Source: Fimbriimonadaceae bacterium (lineage in GTDB: Bacteria > Armatimonadota > Fimbriimonadia > Fimbriimonadales > Fimbriimonadaceae). From it: a stretch of 55,288 nt of DNA. Positions 8,326 through 17,327 of the stretch are shown here, in pieces. Under the pieces are notes generated by a model that saw only the letters and a program-made list of their open reading frames with translations, was not told the DNA's origin and did no database searches. The position numbers and the translations under genes are program-made. The DNA lies in assembly GCA_019694835.1 (NCBI GenBank), contig JAIBBE010000093.1, forward strand, positions 1-55,288, given 5' to 3'. The first letter of the stretch is position 1. The number at the start of each line of letters is the position of its first letter.

Positions 8326-9723
8326 ATGGACTATCGAAGAACGTACGTTCGCGACCTGTTTGACCTTGCCCCAGGCACTACGGCTTCGGCCTTTGGTTGG
8401 GTGAAGACCAAAAGGGACAGCAAAGGCGTGAGCTTTGTTCAGGTCAACGATGGGTCGTGTTTCAAGGACCTACAGGTCGTGGTCGAGGCAGGCGCAATCG
8501 ACGAAGAGGCCCTCAAGCGCATCTCCACGGGGGCGAGCGTGCGTTTCGACGGCGAGATCGTGGAGTCCCCTGCTGCCGGACAGGCTGTCGAACTGAAGGC
8601 CAGCGGGGTGGAAGTGTTCGGTGAGGCCGATCCGGCGCATTATCCGATGCAGAAGAAGGGGGCGTCCTTCGAGTTCCTCCGCGAGATTTCGCACCTTCGC
8701 GTGCGCGGAAACACGTTCGGTGCGGTTTTCCGAGTTCGAAGCCGAGCGGCGTATGCGATCCACAAGTTTTTCATTGAACGGGGTTTCCACAACATCCACA
8801 CGCCGATCATCACGGCAAGCGACTGCGAGGGTGCGGGAGCCATGTTCGCGGTGACCACGTTGCTCGAGCAGGGCCATTCGACCGATCCTGCCCGCCTCAA
8901 GACCACCGACTACGCCGAAGACTTCTTTGGTCGGCCAGCATTCCTGACCGTCAGCGGTCAGCTCGATGCTGAGACGCTTGCTCTGGGCCTCACCAATGTC
9001 TACACCTTTGGTCCAACTTTCCGCGCAGAAAACAGCGGCACCAGTCGCCACCTCGCCGAGTTCTGGATGATCGAGCCGGAAATGGCGTTCTGCTCGCTCG
9101 AGGGCGACATGAATCTGGCCGAGGAGTTTCTCAAGGTTGTCATCCAGGATCTCCTCGACAACTGCGCAGCGGATTTGGAGTTCTTCAATCAGCGCATCGA
9201 GCCAGAATTGCTCAAGACTCTTGACCATGTGGTCAGTTCCGGCTTCGAGCGCATGACTTACACCGAAGCAGTCCGACGCCTGGAAAACTCCGGCGAGAAA
9301 TTCGAGTTTCCGGTCGCGTGGGGTTCGGATCTGCAAAGCGAACACGAGCGATGGCTAACCGAGGTCGAAGTCGGTCGCCCTGTTATCCTCACCGACTATC
9401 CGAAGGAGATCAAGGCCTTCTACATGCGGATGAACGAAGATGGCAAGACGGTGCGTGCGATGGACGTCCTCGCCCCGCGGATTGGTGAGATCATCGGTGG
9501 ATCGCAGCGCGAAGAACGGCTCGACGTACTGGAGAAGCGCATCGTTGAGATGGGGCTTCCGATCGAGGCCTACTGGTGGTATCTCGATCTGCGCCGGTTC
9601 GGCTCCGTGCCTCACGCGGGATTTGGTCTCGGATTCGAGCGGCTGCTGATGTACGTCACGGGCATGAAGAACATCCGCGACGTGATCCCGTTCCATCGCA
9701 CGCCGGGCTCAGCGGACTTCTGA
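8326..9723 (+). CDS. asnS: Asparaginyl-tRNA synthetase
   Basis: This cytoplasmic class II enzyme charges tRNA-Asn. The 465 residues comprise an N-terminal OB-fold anticodon-binding domain (about 1-110) and a class II catalytic core. Motif 2 is seen as [17 protein letters not shown] and motif 3 as [15 protein letters not shown]. The long insertion with [18 protein letters not shown] after motif 1 distinguishes AsnRS from AspRS. The length is normal. Its stop abuts the convergent HicB-like gene. Confidence 0.97.
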   Translation: MDYRRTYVRDLFDLAPGTTASAFGWVKTKRDSKGVSFVQVNDGSCFKDLQVVVEAGAIDEEALKRISTGASVRFDGEIVESPAAGQAVELKASGVEVFGEADPAHYPMQKKGASFEFLREISHLRVRGNTFGAVFRVRSRAAYAIHKFFIERGFHNIHTPIITASDCEGAGAMFAVTTLLEQGHSTDPARLKTTDYAEDFFGRPAFLTVSGQLDAETLALGLTNVYTFGPTFRAENSGTSRHLAEFWMIEPEMAFCSLEGDMNLAEEFLKVVIQDLLDNCAADLEFFNQRIEPELLKTLDHVVSSGFERMTYTEAVRRLENSGEKFEFPVAWGSDLQSEHERWLTEVEVGRPVILTDYPKEIKAFYMRMNEDGKTVRAMDVLAPRIGEIIGGSQREERLDVLEKRIVEMGLPIEAYWWYLDLRRFGSVPHAGFGLGFERLLMYVTGMKNIRDVIPFHRTPGSADF

Positions 9724-9936
9724 TCAGACTGCGATTCGCTCGACCGTCGCTTGGGGCTCCGGAATGTGCCAGCCCTTGCTTGTTGCCGTCTCGACCCAGA
9801 GGCGAATCGCTACGCTGATTTGCACTTGCGCCTCCTCTAAGGTGGAAGCGTCGCTGAAACAGCCGGGAAGGTCGGGCACCGAAGCCACCCAGCCTCCATC
9901 TTCGGGCTCGAAAAGGACGACGTATCCGTGCTTCAC
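9724..9936 (-). CDS. HicB-like small protein (orphan antitoxin fold)
   Basis: The 70-residue protein has the HicB N-terminal partial RNase H fold: YVVLFEPEDGGWVASVPDLPGC, then an SDASTLEEAQVQISVAIRLW helix. HicB proteins neutralise the HicA mRNA interferase, but no hicA-like gene lies on either side and there is no DNA-binding domain. It may therefore be a solitary HicB-like regulator. It starts with GTG nine bases downstream of the rph stop, so the two are probably co-transcribed, and it ends against asnS. Confidence 0.75.
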   Translation of the reverse strand: MKHGYVVLFEPEDGGWVASVPDLPGCFSDASTLEEAQVQISVAIRLWVETATSKGWHIPEPQATVERIAV

Positions 9937-9944
9937 CGCTAAAC

Positions 9945-10658
9945 CTATATCCCCAATACTTCGCGCTGCAGTTTGTTCAACTGACCGATCCCCTTCTTGG
10001 CGAGGGCGAGCATGCGACCCAGAGTTTCCGCGCTGAAGGGTGCGGCTTCGGCGGTTCCTTGAATCTCGACGAACTTGCCGGACTCGGTCATCACGACGTT
10101 CATGTCTGTCGCAGCCGTGCTGTCTTCGTCGTAGTTGAGGTCGAGAAGTTCCATCTTGCCCGACACACCGACGCTGATGGCGGCAATGGGTTCGTCGATC
10201 AGCACGCGCGTGATCATGCGCTGCTTGATCATCCACTGCATGGCCTGGTAGGTCGCGACGTAAGCGGCCGTGATTGCGGCGGTCCGCGTACCGCCGTCGG
10301 CGCGAAGGGCATCGCAGTCGAGGGTGATGGTGCGCTCACCCATCGCTTCGAGGTCAACGACACTGCGCATCGCCCGTCCGATCAGTCGCTGAATCTCCAT
10401 CGATCGTCCGTTGGGGCCACGGCTATTGTCGCGCTGGTTGCGCTGGCGTCCACTGCGAGGGAGCATGGAGTATTCAGCGGTCAGCCATCCTTTGCCCTGG
10501 TTCTTCATGAACGGCGGAACCCGGTCCTCGACGGTCGCGGTGACCAGCATGTGCGTATCGCCCATTTCGATGAGGCATGAGCCTTCGGCGAACTTGGCAA
10601 AGTTCGGGGTGAGGGTGACAGGTCGGAGTTCATCGGGCTGACGGCCATCGGTTCGCAT
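9945..10658 (-). CDS. rph: Ribonuclease PH
   Basis: RNase PH is a phosphorolytic 3'-5' exoribonuclease that trims tRNA 3' ends. The 237-residue product contains the diagnostic EYSMLPRSGRQRNQRD segment, RTITLDCDALRADGGTRTAA and the DLNYDEDSTAATDMNVVM active-site region. The frame is open further upstream, but ATG 10658 fits family N-termini (MRTDGRQPDELRPV). A TACCCT box sits eight bases before it. The hicB-like gene follows in the same transcript. Confidence 0.96.
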   Translation of the reverse strand: MRTDGRQPDELRPVTLTPNFAKFAEGSCLIEMGDTHMLVTATVEDRVPPFMKNQGKGWLTAEYSMLPRSGRQRNQRDNSRGPNGRSMEIQRLIGRAMRSVVDLEAMGERTITLDCDALRADGGTRTAAITAAYVATYQAMQWMIKQRMITRVLIDEPIAAISVGVSGKMELLDLNYDEDSTAATDMNVVMTESGKFVEIQGTAEAAPFSAETLGRMLALAKKGIGQLNKLQREVLGI

Positions 10659-10666
10659 TGCTGAGC

Positions 10667-10672
10667 AGGGTA
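10667..10672 (-). promoter_or_regulatory. -10-like box of rph
   Basis: On the minus strand TACCCT is followed by eight bases and then the rph ATG, suggesting a leader of about two bases. Confidence 0.35.
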
Positions 10673-10791
10673 CCCCGATGCACTTCGTGGTGCGGCCGTC
10701 GCGCCCGCGTAAAGGCCACTTCGGACAAGCATCCGTGTGCTGCTCATGCTGCGGCGGCGCGTGGCGAGTTCGCGTTGCCAAAGAAAGTCTT

Positions 10792-10886
10792 GGGTGGCCG
10801 GGGTGATGAATTGTGCACCCCGGCGCCACCAGCTTGCGGAAGCCTTGCAGGGCTTGGCAGTGCACGATTCATCACCCCGGCCACCC
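10792..10886. repeat. Palindromic repeat family D, complete copy
   Basis: The arms begin GGGTGGCCGGGGTGATGAA and are reverse complements of each other. They sit in the divergent space between rph and the lipoprotein gene. Further copies are at 28150-28235 and 39859-39961; the spacer differs between copies. Confidence 0.9.
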
Positions 10887-10944
10887 GTTCCATGTATCAG
10901 TCTGATTTTGGTTCATAACGCGGTTTTCGTGTGGTTCTCGTCGT

Positions 10945-10950
10945 CATAAT
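10945..10950 (+). promoter_or_regulatory. -10 box of a predicted leaderless promoter
   Basis: CATAAT ends six bases before ATG 10957. No ribosome binding site is visible. Confidence 0.5.
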
Positions 10951-10956
10951 GTTTCG

Positions 10957-12096
10957 ATGCGTACGTTCACGGCATTAGGGATTTTCGTGTTGGCGGGCAT
11001 TCTTGCAGGCTGCGGGGGTGAGGGAAATCACTTGCTCGGCGGACCAAAGCCTGGACTTTCGCAACCCGGATGGACGAAATACATGGGGACGCAGGCCAAC
11101 ACGGGGTTGATCAATGCCGCCGATGCCCAGGGCGTCATCAAGTGGAAGTTCCGAGTTCCCGGCGAACCCGGACCGGCCGTGATCGGCCCTGACGGCACCG
11201 TCTACTTTGGGCAACAAGAAATCGCAGGTGGCCTCTATGCCCTCGATGGAGCCACCGGAGCGGTCAAGTGGTCCATTGCCGACTTCGCGAACTTCAATGG
11301 CGCGCCTGCGATTGGAAAGTACGGTCTGCTTTACGTGTACCTGACCAATGGTCTCTACGCGCTCAACGCCAACACCGGGCAAACCGTATGGTCGCAGATT
11401 CAAATTGGTTCAAACACCGATGGGGTCGGGCTCGGCGATGACGGGACGGTATACATCGGCACGGCGGAGCCGAGTGTCGAAGCCTACAACGGCCTCACCG
11501 GAGCCCTACTCTGGAGCTGCTCGACGGGAAGCAATACATCAGTCGTAAGCTGTCCGGCCATCGACATCAACAACGTTGTTTACGTAACCCAGAGCGACGG
11601 CTCCGTGGTCGCCGTCAAGAATGGTTCGGTGCTTTGGAAAGTGCAGACGAACTTCTCGGAAATCAGCAGCGTCTCAGCCGGGACGAACGGGATCATCTAT
11701 GTGCGAGCCGGCTTCAACCAGTTTCGGGCGATGCGGGCCTCCGATGGAACGACACTTTGGTCGGTTTCGGCGAACAGCAATGACAGCGGGCAAACGATTG
11801 GCCCTGACGGCACTGTCTACACCAGCGGATCTGGCCCCAACGTCCTCGCGTTCTCGCCAACCAATGGCACGGTTCTGAGGCAGGCAAATCTGAGCGGAAA
11901 CGTGGGCGTGCACGCGATGACGACGAAGACCGTCTATGCCGAAACCGCGAACGGCCTCACGGCCTTGGATGCTTCGACCCTGCAGCAGAAGTGGAACATC
12001 CCGACTGGCGGTTTCATTACGGGTGCGGCGGCGGTCGGTCCGGACGGAACCGTCGTCTTCCCGGCATCGGACTTTTACGTGTACGCGGTTCGATAA
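10957..12096 (+). CDS. PQQ-like beta-propeller lipoprotein
   Basis: The 379-residue protein has a lipoprotein signal with lipobox LAGC (lipidated Cys19). It then has seven or eight PQQ-type propeller repeats of the form GPDGTVYFG...LYALDGATGAVKWS, recurring about every 40 residues. The fold resembles BamB and quinoprotein dehydrogenases, but the acidic and disulfide residues of a dehydrogenase are not evident. A structural or binding role at the envelope is therefore more likely. A palindromic hairpin follows the stop. Confidence 0.85.
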   Translation: MRTFTALGIFVLAGILAGCGGEGNHLLGGPKPGLSQPGWTKYMGTQANTGLINAADAQGVIKWKFRVPGEPGPAVIGPDGTVYFGQQEIAGGLYALDGATGAVKWSIADFANFNGAPAIGKYGLLYVYLTNGLYALNANTGQTVWSQIQIGSNTDGVGLGDDGTVYIGTAEPSVEAYNGLTGALLWSCSTGSNTSVVSCPAIDINNVVYVTQSDGSVVAVKNGSVLWKVQTNFSEISSVSAGTNGIIYVRAGFNQFRAMRASDGTTLWSVSANSNDSGQTIGPDGTVYTSGSGPNVLAFSPTNGTVLRQANLSGNVGVHAMTTKTVYAETANGLTALDASTLQQKWNIPTGGFITGAAAVGPDGTVVFPASDFYVYAVR

Positions 12097-12107
12097 GCCG
12101 CCCTCCT

Positions 12108-12133
12108 CCATCCACCCGTCCGCGGGTGGATGG
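12108..12133 (+). terminator. GC-rich hairpin after the lipoprotein gene
   Basis: CCATCCACCCG (12108-12118) pairs perfectly with CGGGTGGATGG (12123-12133). There is no T run, so termination is possible but unproven. Confidence 0.45.
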
Positions 12134-12167
12134 CCTTGCGTTGGGGTTCGGCCAGAATGATCGAGGA

Positions 12168-12923
12168 ATGCGGAAGCCTTCGCTGAGTCCGAGCAAGATC
12201 ACGACCTACCTGGCCTGTCCGGTCAAGTACCGTTGGACCTATGTCGATGCGCGCGGGAGATTCTATCTTCGGGCCAAGAGCGTATACAGCTTCGGCACCA
12301 CCTTGCACCGTGTCCTCGAGCGTTTTCACGACTCCAACGACGCTGGGGTAACCACTACCGAGCAAGCGGTCGCCGCGCTGGAAGAAGGCTGGATCGAGGC
12401 GGGGTACAGCAGCCTTCAGGAAATGCAGGAGGCCTTGGGGGAGGGCAAGGCGATCGTTGCGGCATACATGGAGGAAGTCCGCCTGGCACCCAGCGCGGCA
12501 ACGACTCTCTACGTGGAGAAGGCCCTTACCCTCGACATGGGTGCCTGGAACCTCATCGGACGGGTTGACCGGGTCGATGAGCACGAGGACGGCACTTTGG
12601 AAATCGTCGACTACAAGACCGGCCGCAGCGAGGTCAGTGAAGACGATGTCCGCCACGACCTCGCGATGGCCTGCTACCAGTTGATGCTCCGCTCGATGCA
12701 TCCCGATCGCCCGGTTCTCGCCTCCATCGTTGCGCTTCGGTCGGGCCAGAAAGCGACGGCGGCGCTCAGCGATGAAGAAGCCGCCGAATTCCGCCACGAC
12801 CTCGATTTCATCGGCGGCGAAATCCTGAGCCGCGAATACGACATGATCACTCCGGTCAGGAAGCCGCTCTGTGAACACTGCGATTTCATCGCACTGTGTC
12901 GCAAGCACGAGGAATTCGGCTAG
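12168..12923 (+). CDS. PD-(D/E)XK nuclease, AddB/Cas4-like, with Fe-S cysteines
   Basis: The 251-residue protein is a single-domain RecB-type nuclease. The catalytic core reads GRVDRVD, then EIVDYKTG, giving the Asp-Glu-x-Lys set (about residues 128-150). Four cysteines match the AddB/Cas4 4Fe-4S pattern: C17 near the N-terminus (TYLACPVKYRW) and C235, C238 and C244 in CEHCDFIALC. It probably acts on DNA ends in repair. There is no CRISPR array or other cas gene nearby, so a Cas4 adaptation role is not supported. ATG 12168 has GAGGA directly upstream. Confidence 0.88.
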   Translation: MRKPSLSPSKITTYLACPVKYRWTYVDARGRFYLRAKSVYSFGTTLHRVLERFHDSNDAGVTTTEQAVAALEEGWIEAGYSSLQEMQEALGEGKAIVAAYMEEVRLAPSAATTLYVEKALTLDMGAWNLIGRVDRVDEHEDGTLEIVDYKTGRSEVSEDDVRHDLAMACYQLMLRSMHPDRPVLASIVALRSGQKATAALSDEEAAEFRHDLDFIGGEILSREYDMITPVRKPLCEHCDFIALCRKHEEFG

Positions 12924-12927
12924 TACC

Positions 12928-13332
12928 CTACCTTGGTCCGTCGGGGATGTTCTTATTGGCCCACTGTCGGAACGCGAGTACGGAACCGAATCCCGCGCAT
13001 CCAAGGATGACGCCCCAGAGGAGGCTGCTCGACTTGGGCTTTTCGCTCAGCCGCTTCGTGCCTTCAGCGAGGACTTGATCTTCGGCGACTGGGGCGTTGA
13101 GGGCGGCTCGGGCTTCTGGATCGGACATGGGTGCGCCAGACTTCTGAGGTGTGGTGTCGTCGGGCACTGCGCCCACGACGTCACGCGTCCCTTGGTACTT
13201 TTGTTTCGTGGCAATGGACGCATCCGTTTCTTCTGGAATCCACTGCTTTCCCTTGGGTTTGTCTTCGATGAAGGCTCCTGCAAACGAGGCAAGGAGCAGG
13301 AGAATGATGAGAGTTGCGGCTTTCAGTTTCAT
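12928..13332 (-). CDS. Small membrane-anchored protein of the pilin cluster, function unknown
   Basis: The 134-residue protein has an N-terminal signal-like helix (about 5-20), a polar proline-rich middle and a C-terminal hydrophobic helix (about 103-120, LLWGVILGCAGFGSVLAF). It starts six bases after the stop of the PilX-like gene and is the last gene of the cluster. I know no family for it. An accessory role in pilus assembly is suggested by position only. Confidence 0.65.
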   Translation of the reverse strand: MKLKAATLIILLLLASFAGAFIEDKPKGKQWIPEETDASIATKQKYQGTRDVVGAVPDDTTPQKSGAPMSDPEARAALNAPVAEDQVLAEGTKRLSEKPKSSSLLWGVILGCAGFGSVLAFRQWANKNIPDGPR

Positions 13333-13338
13333 GATCGT

Positions 13339-15264
13339 TTAGCGGTATCGGAATCCACGGTCTTGCCAGGTACTGCGCAGCATAACCGGGCTGCGGGGGA
13401 GTTGCAGGTCAATGAGCGGTGTCTTGCTGATCGATCGCTCCCGAATGCGATTGTCATAATTCAGCTTTACGGGAAGGCTCCAGGCGACGATAGCTTCGTC
13501 CTTACTGATGATCGTGCCGTTCAGTGTCATGCCGCCGCCGGCGGTGCCCACGTTGCCTCCTCCCACGAAGTTCGTGTAGAGAATCGCATCGATCGAGTTG
13601 ACGCCGATGTCCTGGCCCGAAGAGTTCGTCGCTACCGCGCGAAGATCAGCGTCAGAAATAACGCTCTGATAGAGCATACGTCCTGTCGAATCTCGGTCCA
13701 TTGCGTTAAACGGAGGGATGTAGTTGCCCTCCTCGTCGTATCGGCCTTTCGTGAACGGCGGCATCATATAGTACAGTGGGTAACTGGCCGTAAACGATAG
13801 CGGATTGCCCAGCATGACAGAGCCTCGAGCGGCGAGACCGAGAAAGTCTCGTTTCTCGTTGTAGTTATCGACTGCCGTCATCGTGTTGCGGCCACCGGTA
13901 AACCGAAAGTCAGGTGCGTTCTTGTAGGTAACGTTCCCAACGATATGGGTATTCCTTCCGGTATAGATCGTTCCTTGGCCCTCGACCGTGCCCTTGATGA
14001 CAATGTCCTGGCTGACGGTGACCGGCCCGTGGATCTTGATTGGGTTGGTACTCGTTCCGACGAGAATCGCCGACCCGCTGATCTTTCCATTTGTCGTGAT
14101 GCGCTTATATGCTCCTGCGCCGGAATTGAGAGTCGGATCCCAGACTTCGATCCATGCGCCTTGTCCGTAGTAAGGATTCGCCGAGCCGTCGGCAAAGGTG
14201 GCCTTTGTGTCCACGTAGTTTTGGCTCAGATTGTTGTAGTACGTCAAGTCGCTCAGGTCTGGCATGATGACCTCTTGCGTCGGACTCGTATCGAGGACAT
14301 TCGTAATGGGCGAAGCGCCAGTTGACGTGCGAGTCCAGGCTTTCGATCCGGAGGCGTCTTGAAGAGCGGCCCCAAACACTCGGTTATTTGAAAGCTGAGC
14401 GGATGACTCGAATACAAAGTCTCGGTTCTTTTCAAATTCGGTGGAGCCGACGGCCCCGTGCTTGGAGGGGTCATAGGCCTGCCTTGCACGCGGATTGCTC
14501 GATACAGAAGATAAGTAAGATGAGGTGGTCTGCTTGACCGGTGCAATGTTTATGCGCCCGGGTGCTGCTGGAGTGAGCTTGTCGTTATTGCAGGCAATAA
14601 CTGATCCGTTGATGGTTGGTGAGCCATTGAGGAAATCAAAGTTACCGTTCGCACGCATGTCCCCATTGACGATCAGCTGGTTCGTCTGGAAGCCATCCAT
14701 CCATCCGTAGTTGTTGACGAAATACGTATAGTCGAAGACTTGGCTTCGATTCAGTTCGAAACGCGCGGCAACATCGACGGTCTTGCTTGGCTCGTTCGAG
14801 TCCAGTTGGCCATTGTTGTTGCGATCCGTAAACGCAACGGCTCGCACCGTGACGATACGAGAGAATGCGTCTGGGGCTGCATAGCCAATGACGCCCGCTG
14901 AGAACTTGCCGATCGAAGGAAGTTCGCCCGATTGGACGAGTTCGGCGCCGCCTGGAACGGCACCTTCGCACCATTCATCCATATCGGCGAAGTTCTGATC
15001 GATTTTGAAGGGTCGCCAGAGTGCTCGCAACACGGTTTGCACGCCCGCTTCGCAAACGTGAGTCATTTGGATATCACTTGTTTGCCTTTTTGAAAGACGG
15101 ACATTCTGGGTGGCACTCTGCACGTATGAGGCGGCCGCGACGGCAAGGAGGGTAAGGATGGCAAAGGTGCTGATGAGAGCGGACCCTCGCTGCTTGCTTC
15201 GTCGACCAGTTGGTTGAGGAAGTGGTGCCGCCATCTTGCTGATTCGTTTTCGGATTGTCTTCAT
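13339..15264 (-). CDS. PilX-like minor pilin, very large
   Basis: The 641-residue protein begins with a basic leader, then GSALISTFAILTLLAVAAA and a long amphipathic helix (SYVQSATQNVRLSKRQTSD). This is the arrangement of PilX/GspK-type minor pilins that cap or prime type IV pili. The remaining 550 residues are rich in Asn, Gly, Ser and Thr with repeated short hydrophobic beta-like strands (NGSVIACNN, GQGTIYTGRNTHIVGNV), suggesting a beta-helical tip domain. Typical PilX is under 200 residues, so this one is unusual. It follows the PilW-like gene by nine bases. Confidence 0.75.
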   Translation of the reverse strand: MKTIRKRISKMAAPLPQPTGRRSKQRGSALISTFAILTLLAVAAASYVQSATQNVRLSKRQTSDIQMTHVCEAGVQTVLRALWRPFKIDQNFADMDEWCEGAVPGGAELVQSGELPSIGKFSAGVIGYAAPDAFSRIVTVRAVAFTDRNNNGQLDSNEPSKTVDVAARFELNRSQVFDYTYFVNNYGWMDGFQTNQLIVNGDMRANGNFDFLNGSPTINGSVIACNNDKLTPAAPGRINIAPVKQTTSSYLSSVSSNPRARQAYDPSKHGAVGSTEFEKNRDFVFESSAQLSNNRVFGAALQDASGSKAWTRTSTGASPITNVLDTSPTQEVIMPDLSDLTYYNNLSQNYVDTKATFADGSANPYYGQGAWIEVWDPTLNSGAGAYKRITTNGKISGSAILVGTSTNPIKIHGPVTVSQDIVIKGTVEGQGTIYTGRNTHIVGNVTYKNAPDFRFTGGRNTMTAVDNYNEKRDFLGLAARGSVMLGNPLSFTASYPLYYMMPPFTKGRYDEEGNYIPPFNAMDRDSTGRMLYQSVISDADLRAVATNSSGQDIGVNSIDAILYTNFVGGGNVGTAGGGMTLNGTIISKDEAIVAWSLPVKLNYDNRIRERSISKTPLIDLQLPRSPVMLRSTWQDRGFRYR

Positions 15265-15273
15265 GGCTCTACC

Positions 15274-15876
15274 TCATCTCGTCAACGTAGGGATGTTGCG
15301 AAGGAAGACGGTTTCGCGAGACCGGCTTACGACGTATTCTTTCTTCGCTGCGTTCGCACGAGTCGCGATCATAATGGTGAGTTGGCGTGTTACGGTGCCC
15401 GCACCGGCCGTAAAGATGCTGTAGGTCGAGCCGCCGGTAGTGGGCGTGAATCCGCTTGATTGAGGGTCGCGAAGAATCACGTTCTTGCAGACCACGTTGT
15501 TCGTGCTGCCGCCCGTGATGCGCACCAGTCCCATCCCGCCGTCGGTCGACTGCCACTCGATGCGCCGGGTAACCCCGTCCCAGAGGGCGGGGACCACGAA
15601 ATTGCCATCGTTGTCCTTTTGCGGCAGTCGATATTCAATGGCGGTGCCGCTGAGTACCGTAACGGCCATGGCTTCGCGGAGTTCGTTGCTGATCGCACGG
15701 ACCGCGTTCTGGGCATCGCTTTCGGCCATGATTCGGCCTTGGCCCTTTGCCCAGCTGCTCATTCCGGAGATCATCACGGCCACGGCGGTAAACGTGGCGA
15801 CGACAGATAGGGCGGAGGCGGTCAGCACCTCGATGGTGGTGACGCCCCCGCGCCGATTCCGCTTGCGGCTCTTCAT
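15274..15876 (-). CDS. PilW-like prepilin
   Basis: The 200-residue protein carries a prepilin leader with cleavage expected after Gly11 (RRGG/VTTIEVLTASALSVVA). The Glu at mature position 5 is present, but Val replaces the usual Phe at position 1. The hydrophobic helix is followed by a helix-rich then beta-rich domain (IMAESDAQNAVRAISNELRE), as in PilW/GspJ minor pilins. It lies ten bases after the PilV-like gene. Confidence 0.8.
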   Translation of the reverse strand: MKSRKRNRRGGVTTIEVLTASALSVVATFTAVAVMISGMSSWAKGQGRIMAESDAQNAVRAISNELREAMAVTVLSGTAIEYRLPQKDNDGNFVVPALWDGVTRRIEWQSTDGGMGLVRITGGSTNNVVCKNVILRDPQSSGFTPTTGGSTYSIFTAGAGTVTRQLTIMIATRANAAKKEYVVSRSRETVFLRNIPTLTR

Positions 15877-15886
15877 CGGCTATACC

Positions 15887-16345
15887 TCACAAATTTGCAA
15901 TGAGCGACCCGACTTTCACGCTCTTTTGCACACTGCGGTCCATCCACCGGATTTCGACGGTTACACGGCGCAGGTCCAAGTCAACTTGTTCCAGAGTAAC
16001 GCGTCCGGTTCCACTTGGAAGAATACGGGCTGGGTTATCTAAACTAGCAGAATCAACATTAGTGAAGGAGTAAGTGTCCGTGGCGATGGGCTCGCTGCTG
16101 TCGATCAGTCCAACGGACGCAAGCTGACTCGCGGTGGCATTGGGGTAGCCCAGCGTGCGGATCGCCTCGATCTGCTTTTGGGCAAGGCCGGTCGCCTTGT
16201 TGTAGGCATCGGCTCGGGCACGGCTGCTGTTGGCGATGGGCATGCCTGCGGCCAGGACCATGGCACACATCGCGGAGAGGAAGATGGCGAAGAGGACCTC
16301 GATGAGCGAGTATCCGCCTCGACGCTTTGGAGTTTTGCGGCTCAA
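15887..16345 (-). CDS. PilV/GspI-like prepilin
   Basis: The 152-residue protein has a leader cut after Gly11 (RRGG/YSLIEVLFAIFLSAM) with Glu at mature position 5. The helix continues through ANSSRARADAYNKATGLAQKQIEAIRTLGYP, typical of PilV/GspI minor pilins. It is separated from the PilA-like gene by a terminator, so it is probably made at a lower level than PilA. Confidence 0.82.
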   Translation of the reverse strand: MSRKTPKRRGGYSLIEVLFAIFLSAMCAMVLAAGMPIANSSRARADAYNKATGLAQKQIEAIRTLGYPNATASQLASVGLIDSSEPIATDTYSFTNVDSASLDNPARILPSGTGRVTLEQVDLDLRRVTVEIRWMDRSVQKSVKVGSLIANL

Positions 16346-16361
16346 AGGTCACCTCGATATG

Positions 16362-16396
16362 AAAATTAGGGGCAGGCGGTTAGACCGCCCGCCCCT
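16362..16396 (-). terminator. Terminator or attenuator between the pilA-like and pilV-like genes
   Basis: Read on the minus strand, GGGGCGGGCGGT pairs with ACCGCCTGCCCC with one mismatch and is followed by TAATTTTC. It would end most transcripts after the major pilin gene. Confidence 0.7.
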
Positions 16397-16419
16397 GTTG
16401 TCGTTCAGGTTCGCCGAAT

Positions 16420-16761
16420 TTACAGGCTATGTCCTGCGACGGAGCAAACCGGTGCGGTCTGCACGTCGTTGATGGTGTACGCACCACCGCTCGGGCAGGT
16501 CGGCCACTTCTTGATGTAGCCGTTAGCGCCTTCGAGGTCGGCCTGGACCGGCGTGTCGGTTGCGCCCTTCTTGTTCTCCATCGCCCACTGTTCCTTGGCT
16601 GCTTCCACCTGTTTCAGGTTGGCAACGCAGGTCTTGGTGCGGCTGCTCTCTCGAGCCTTAATGAAGTTCGGTACTGCAATGGCAAGCAGGATACCGATAA
16701 TGAGGACGACGATCATGATTTCGACGAGGGTAAAGCCCCGATTCTTCCGTTTGTTTCGCAT
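16420..16761 (-). CDS. Major pilin-like protein, PilA/GspG type
   Basis: The 113-residue prepilin has a short basic leader cut after Gly9, then FTLVEIMIVVLIIGILLAIA with Glu5, and an ARESSRTKTCVANLKQVEAAKEQW helix typical of short PilA/GspG. The globular part is small and has cysteines in WPTCPSGG and APVCSVAG that could form a disulfide. AAGGAG precedes the ATG. It is first in the minus-strand pilin cluster and is separated from the minor pilins by a terminator, consistent with a highly expressed major subunit. Confidence 0.9.
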   Translation of the reverse strand: MRNKRKNRGFTLVEIMIVVLIIGILLAIAVPNFIKARESSRTKTCVANLKQVEAAKEQWAMENKKGATDTPVQADLEGANGYIKKWPTCPSGGAYTINDVQTAPVCSVAGHSL

Positions 16762-16937
16762 GGCACTCCTTGGTAGGGTTAGTGTTAGGGGCGCTACGCC
16801 CTCTGGTTAAGTCGTTCCATTCAAACGTGCCAATCGGAGCCAGTAATTCTGCGGGAAGTTCACTTGGGGAGCTTCCGTGTAACGAAAAAATCTTTCGTCA
16901 CCGAACCTCAGGCAGAGCGTAGAATAGTGAGAAGGCC

Positions 16938-17327
16938 ATGCTGTTGGAGTTAACCGGAACTCAAGCAACTCTAATCCTCGCCCTCGTCTTCGTGGGCGCG
17001 ATCGGCCTGAGCTATGGTCTCTATTCCGTAGGTCGCTGGATCGGCTCTCGTCCCAGTCGTCCCGTGACCAGTTGGATTCGGCTGGTGGTCATTGGTCTCG
17101 CGTTCGTTGCGGTGGGAGTCGGCATTGGCATGGTGCCCGAGCGGCTTTTGGATCGAGTCACCTTGACGGTCTTCGTCTTGTTGGACACGGCGATGCCGAT
17201 CACGGCCGGGTTCGCAGCCGGGCTCATGGCTTTTCAGCAGGAGTCACGGCGACGGATGGCTGAGCGGACTGACGAGTGGCTCAGTGCATGGGAGCAAGAG
17301 CATTCGAGCCCCCGCCGGGACGATTAG
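16938..17327 (+). CDS. Small integral membrane protein, function unknown
   Basis: The 129-residue protein has three predicted membrane helices (about 11-30, 46-64 and 70-98) and a charged C-terminal tail. I do not recognise a family. The ATG is preceded by GAAGG, and a TAGAAT box lies twelve bases upstream. Its last four bases overlap the 3' end of the convergent giant regulator gene. Confidence 0.65.
   Translation: MLLELTGTQATLILALVFVGAIGLSYGLYSVGRWIGSRPSRPVTSWIRLVVIGLAFVAVGVGIGMVPERLLDRVTLTVFVLLDTAMPITAGFAAGLMAFQQESRRRMAERTDEWLSAWEQEHSSPRRDD

Noticed and set aside
6315..8327. A 670-codon open frame on the minus strand across tatC and the propeller gene
   Set aside because: It is the antisense shadow of two well-supported plus-strand genes. 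Its protein is rich in Arg, Glu, His and Gln with no domain.
10658..10865. N-terminal extension of RNase PH
   Set aside because: The frame is open, but the extra residues are translated family D repeat and intergenic DNA. ATG 10658 fits the family start.
12168..12923. Possible Cas4 of a CRISPR system
   Set aside because: The fold and cysteines fit, but there is no array or cas1/cas2 nearby. AddB-like or stand-alone repair nuclease is the better reading.
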